Positions 61,608 through 64,000 of a stretch of 64,000 nt of DNA are shown one piece after another (within the stretch, counting starts at the first letter, position 1; each line of letters begins with the position of its first letter). The notes under the pieces are model-generated. The model had not been told where the DNA came from and did no database searches. It worked only from the letters and a program-made list of their open reading frames with translations. The stretch is from contig NZ_KB898197.1 in the NCBI RefSeq assembly GCF_000377505.1, positions 112,660 through 176,659 of the forward strand, written 5' to 3'. The stretch comes from Paenibacillus massiliensis 2301065 = DSM 16942 (GTDB lineage Bacteria; Bacillota; Bacilli; Paenibacillales; Paenibacillaceae). The translations under genes were made by a program, and so were the position numbers.

Positions 61608-61739
61608 ATGAACGACGTATTGGCGCTGCAAAAAATGTCTGCAAAAATTGGCGATGAGCAAGAGGTATTTCCGATTACGATCACTTGGACAGTAACTACG
61701 GTAACTGTAGGCTGGTCTACAGCGAGCAATCATTGTTAA
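61608..61739 (+). CDS. Class III lanthipeptide precursor 2
   Basis: Precursor of 43 residues after GAGAGGGGA. Same leader pattern and the identical 23-residue C-terminal region as precursor 1, with M10 and V20 as the only changes. Several codons in the core differ silently between the copies (for example the last His-Cys codons CAC-TGC against CAT-TGT), so the duplication is not fresh and the core sequence is under constraint. Both precursors should give the same mature product if cleavage falls after residue 20. Confidence 0.88.
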   Translation: MNDVLALQKMSAKIGDEQEVFPITITWTVTTVTVGWSTASNHC

Positions 61740-61786
61740 TTTAGAATTTCATATTTTTTGATAAAATAGAATCATATTACTTAACC

Positions 61787-61830
61787 ATCAGGAAAAAAAT
61801 AAGCTCGCTTATTTTTTTCCTGATTTCATT
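61787..61830 (+). terminator. Terminator between precursors and ABC genes
   Basis: A perfect 18-base inverted repeat: ATCAGGAAAAAAATAAGC with GCTTATTTTTTTCCTGAT, loop of two. It would make the short precursor mRNA abundant and let only some transcription reach the transporter genes. Confidence 0.85.
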
Positions 61831-61845
61831 TAAGAGGGAGGACCT

Positions 61846-62712
61846 ATGGAGGAGCCAATCCTTGAGGTTAGAAATGTGAGCAAATCTTATTCGAAATCAG
61901 ACTTTCAATTGAAGGATGTAACCTTCTCCATTCCCTATGGCACAATCACTGGATTTATTGGTGAAAATGGAGCGGGAAAAACGACGATGATGGGGATCAT
62001 ACTAGGCACATTGCATAAAGATCGGGGAGTGATCAAGCTCTTCGGTAAAGAATTGCTCGAAGCTGAGAAAGAAATTAAGGAGCAAATCGGTGTTGTATTT
62101 GATTGTGCAAATTTTTCGCCTGGACTGGATGCGGTGAGGCTGGGCCGAGTATTGAGAAATGTCTACGAACGATGGAATCAGGAGAAATACCTATACTTTC
62201 TAGACCGCTTCTCTTTGCCGAGCAACCAAAAGCTTAGCGGCTATTCTCGTGGAATGAGTATGAAATTAGCCATCGCTGTGGCTCTATCACACGATGCTAG
62301 GCTATTGATTCTTGATGAAGCCACTTCTGGGCTGGACCCTGTTGCACGGGATGAGATTCTTGAGGTCTTTTTGGATTTCGTGAGTGACAAACGCCGCTCG
62401 ATTCTATTATCTTCTCACATTACAAGTGATATCGAGAAAATAGCGGATGATCTAATATTTATTAAGCGCGGAGAGATTATCCTACAATGTGCGAAGGAGA
62501 AGCTCTTAAGTGTCTTCAGTATTGCGCAATACGATACTCATATATGGAACGAATTGAAGGGAGATCTACCTGATGTAGCAGCATACGTGCAGAAAGGAGA
62601 TATTATTCAGGCATTGATTGCTAACAAAGATACAGCACTTACCGAGAACATCCAACCTAGCATAACCATTGATGATATTACAAAGCTGCTAATGAAAGGG
62701 GAGCGGGCATGA
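61846..62712 (+). CDS. ABC transporter ATP-binding protein (LanF/BcrA-like)
   Basis: ATPase of 288 residues: Walker A GENGAGKTT, signature YSRGMSMKLAIAVAL (the YSRGM form typical of this group), Walker B LLILDEATSGLDP and switch SSHITSDIEK. GGGAGG precedes the ATG. The permease gene overlaps its stop by 4 bases. It belongs to the multi-drug or immunity-type importers/exporters with a separate permease, so self-immunity against the lanthipeptide is likely; a second export route is possible. Confidence 0.88.
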   Translation: MEEPILEVRNVSKSYSKSDFQLKDVTFSIPYGTITGFIGENGAGKTTMMGIILGTLHKDRGVIKLFGKELLEAEKEIKEQIGVVFDCANFSPGLDAVRLGRVLRNVYERWNQEKYLYFLDRFSLPSNQKLSGYSRGMSMKLAIAVALSHDARLLILDEATSGLDPVARDEILEVFLDFVSDKRRSILLSSHITSDIEKIADDLIFIKRGEIILQCAKEKLLSVFSIAQYDTHIWNELKGDLPDVAAYVQKGDIIQALIANKDTALTENIQPSITIDDITKLLMKGERA

Positions 62713-63341
62713 GAGGACTAATTCTGAATAACTTGTATTCTTTAGAGAGCCATCTCAAAATTTCGTTTCTGATTGTAGGCTTGGTTAATATAATGCTGTT
62801 TTTTATGGATACCCCTGCTGCAGCACAAGTGGCCGTTATGCTGTCTATTATTTTAATTCCTGCTAATGCATTTTCGCTAATGAAGCAGCACAGCAGTGCT
62901 GGTTGGGATCGTTATGAGCTTACCTTGCCCCTTGCTAGGCAGCAGATCATACAAAGCAAGTATGCTACATTTATACTGCTGTTATTGCTGAGCGTCTTCG
63001 TGACCCTGTGTATTCAATTAATTATTATCGCATATAGAGCTGAGTCCCTGTGGCCCATGTACAATCTTGTACCACGTGGCTCAGGGATTATATTATGTAG
63101 CGCTGCTTTGACCTATCCATTAGGCTATGCAATGGGCCCGGATAAAGCGGAGATCATGATGATTTTGAGCATTATTTTTTCTTTTGGTGTATTTGGTGCG
63201 GTATTCGGAGTGTATCATGCTCTTGTTAATCATGTAATTGATGAACAGTTCTCCAGCTTGTTTCTAATGGTTGCCATCTGTCTCTTTGGGCTTTCGTATT
63301 TTGTAACCAGTAAGATATATAGCAGGAAGGAGTTCCGATAG
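62709..63341 (+). CDS. ABC-2-type permease (LanE/G-like)
   Basis: Membrane protein of 210 residues with about six hydrophobic segments (for example FLIVGLVNIMLFFM, TFILLLLLSVFVTLCIQLII, MILSIIFSFGVFGAVFG). Pattern NAFSLMKQHSSAGWDRYELTL, followed by LARQQIIQSKY, is the ABC-2 family signature region. It pairs with the ATPase at 61846. Probable immunity or efflux partner. It ends the lanthipeptide cluster; no clear terminator before the rrn promoter. Confidence 0.85.
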   Translation: MRGLILNNLYSLESHLKISFLIVGLVNIMLFFMDTPAAAQVAVMLSIILIPANAFSLMKQHSSAGWDRYELTLPLARQQIIQSKYATFILLLLLSVFVTLCIQLIIIAYRAESLWPMYNLVPRGSGIILCSAALTYPLGYAMGPDKAEIMMILSIIFSFGVFGAVFGVYHALVNHVIDEQFSSLFLMVAICLFGLSYFVTSKIYSRKEFR

Positions 63342-63525
63342 TGGCTACTACATGCATTCGCGACAGCTATCCGGATAGGTCTGAATAGCTGGGGGATCAT
63401 GAAAAACGCTAAAGCTCACAATGAAGGTTGACTGCTTGCTGGTAGCTATGATACATTATAACTCGTCTTACTTCGCTTGATTTTGAGAACAATAAATTTT
63501 CGACTAACTAAATCGAAAAAAGTTG

Positions 63526-63555
63526 TTGACATTAAAAAGCGAAACATGTTACACT
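63526..63555 (+). promoter_or_regulatory. rrn operon promoter
   Basis: TTGACA (63526-63531), then TACACT at 63550-63555 (18-base spacer), with an AT-rich UP-like stretch (AATCGAAAAAAG) just upstream. It lies 240 bases before 16S rRNA. Confidence 0.7.
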
Positions 63556-63794
63556 ATAAAAGTCGCCGCTGAGATGTGGTGATCCGCTAAAAAGGAATAC
63601 CTAAAGCGGTCAGGCCTTGAGAATTAAGGCTGAAGTTGATCTTTGAAAACTGAACAACGAGTGAGCGGATTTTGTGAAGCAAAATCCAACGCGAAGGTTT
63701 TTGGTACATGTCTTTGACTGTATGGAAACTGGAGCAAAACAATGAGATATGAATCTCGTCAGATTCAAAATGAGCTATCGCTCTTTTCAATAAC
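63556..63794 (+). other. 16S rRNA leader with boxA-like element
   Basis: A transcribed leader between promoter and 16S. GATCTTTGAAAACTGAAC (63638-63655) matches the boxA-type antitermination and processing segment seen before Bacillales rRNA genes. A small hairpin GCCTT/AAGGC lies at 63614-63630. The 455-base gap from 63342 holds no protein gene. Confidence 0.65.
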
Positions 63795-64000
63795 TTTATT
63801 GGAGAGTTTGATCCTGGCTCAGGACGAACGCTGGCGGCGTGCCTAATACATGCAAGTCGAGCGGACTGATGAAGAAGCTTGCTTCTTCTGAGGTTAGCGG
63901 CGGACGGGTGAGTAACACGTAGGCAACCTGCCCTTTGGACTGGGATAACTACCGGAAACGGTAGCTAATACCAGATAATTCACTTCTTCGCATGGAGAAG
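63795..64000 (+). rRNA. 16S ribosomal RNA, 5' partial
   Basis: The universal segment AGAGTTTGATCCTGGCTCAG begins at 63803, followed by GACGAACGCTGGCGGCGTGC and ACATGCAAGTCGAGCGGAC. The V1 loop (GATGAAGAAGCTTGCTTCTTC) and GGGATAACTACCGGAAACGG are of Paenibacillus type. It runs off the right edge. The exact mature 5' end is estimated. Confidence 0.95.

Overview
The window reads as a chromosomal segment of a low-to-mid GC, spore-forming Gram-positive bacterium, most likely Paenibacillus or a close relative. The reasons are the partial 16S rRNA gene at the right edge, strong AGGAGG-type ribosome binding sites with frequent GTG/TTG starts, a yyaC spore gene, DUF1128 and YtxH-type small genes, the gatCAB operon, and perR and ygxA lying upstream of an rrn operon as in Bacillus subtilis. 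Genes are dense on both strands and separated by clear Rho-independent terminators.

Left part (1-5.5 kb): the end of a metallo-beta-lactamase-fold hydrolase, an XRE-cupin regulator divergent from a LysE exporter, then a minus-strand operon for a heme/iron-complex ABC transporter (binding lipoprotein, permease, ATPase) ending in an IsdG-type heme monooxygenase. From 6.0 to 15.7 kb, divergent from it, lies a complete Isd-like heme acquisition operon: a cell-wall anchored NEAT protein, a secreted single-NEAT hemophore, a giant eight-NEAT protein, an IsdE-type heme lipoprotein, permease, ATPase and class B sortase. Two good Fur boxes sit in the shared intergenic region, together with a promoter and terminator that could bound a small RNA.

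Middle (16-25 kb): an ABC-F protein with an aberrant second nucleotide site, an MFS/LysR divergon, a CDF metal exporter, an NlpC/P60 hydrolase with SH3 domains, a DUF948 protein and a general stress protein. From 25.5 to 34.7 kb lies a sigma-B module: an RsbY-type response-regulator phosphatase, an RsbK-type giant hybrid kinase with three receivers, an RsbM-type CheR methyltransferase, a second hybrid kinase, and rsbV-rsbW-sigB. Two matching sigma-B-like promoters are visible, one before rsbV and one before the general stress gene.

From 34.9 to 56.5 kb come mostly housekeeping and small membrane/stress genes: CorA, YtxH, GlsB/YeaQ, PAP2, DUF1128, yyaC, hydrolases, a methyltransferase, DedA, a thioredoxin-like protein, a YqgX-type MBL protein, gatCAB, GNAT, MgtC, a DUF4097 cell-surface protein, perR, a GH18 spore-type glycosidase and ygxA. 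An uncharacterised gene at 45.3 kb is preceded by two tandem Fur-like boxes.

Right end (56.9-63.3 kb): a compact class III lanthipeptide cluster between ygxA and the rrn operon. It comprises an ABC exporter, a LanKC synthetase, two 43-residue precursors with identical cores ending in an S-x2-S-x2-C labionin motif, a strong terminator, and a two-gene ABC transporter that is probably for immunity or export. The window closes with the rrn promoter, leader and the first ~200 bases of 16S rRNA.
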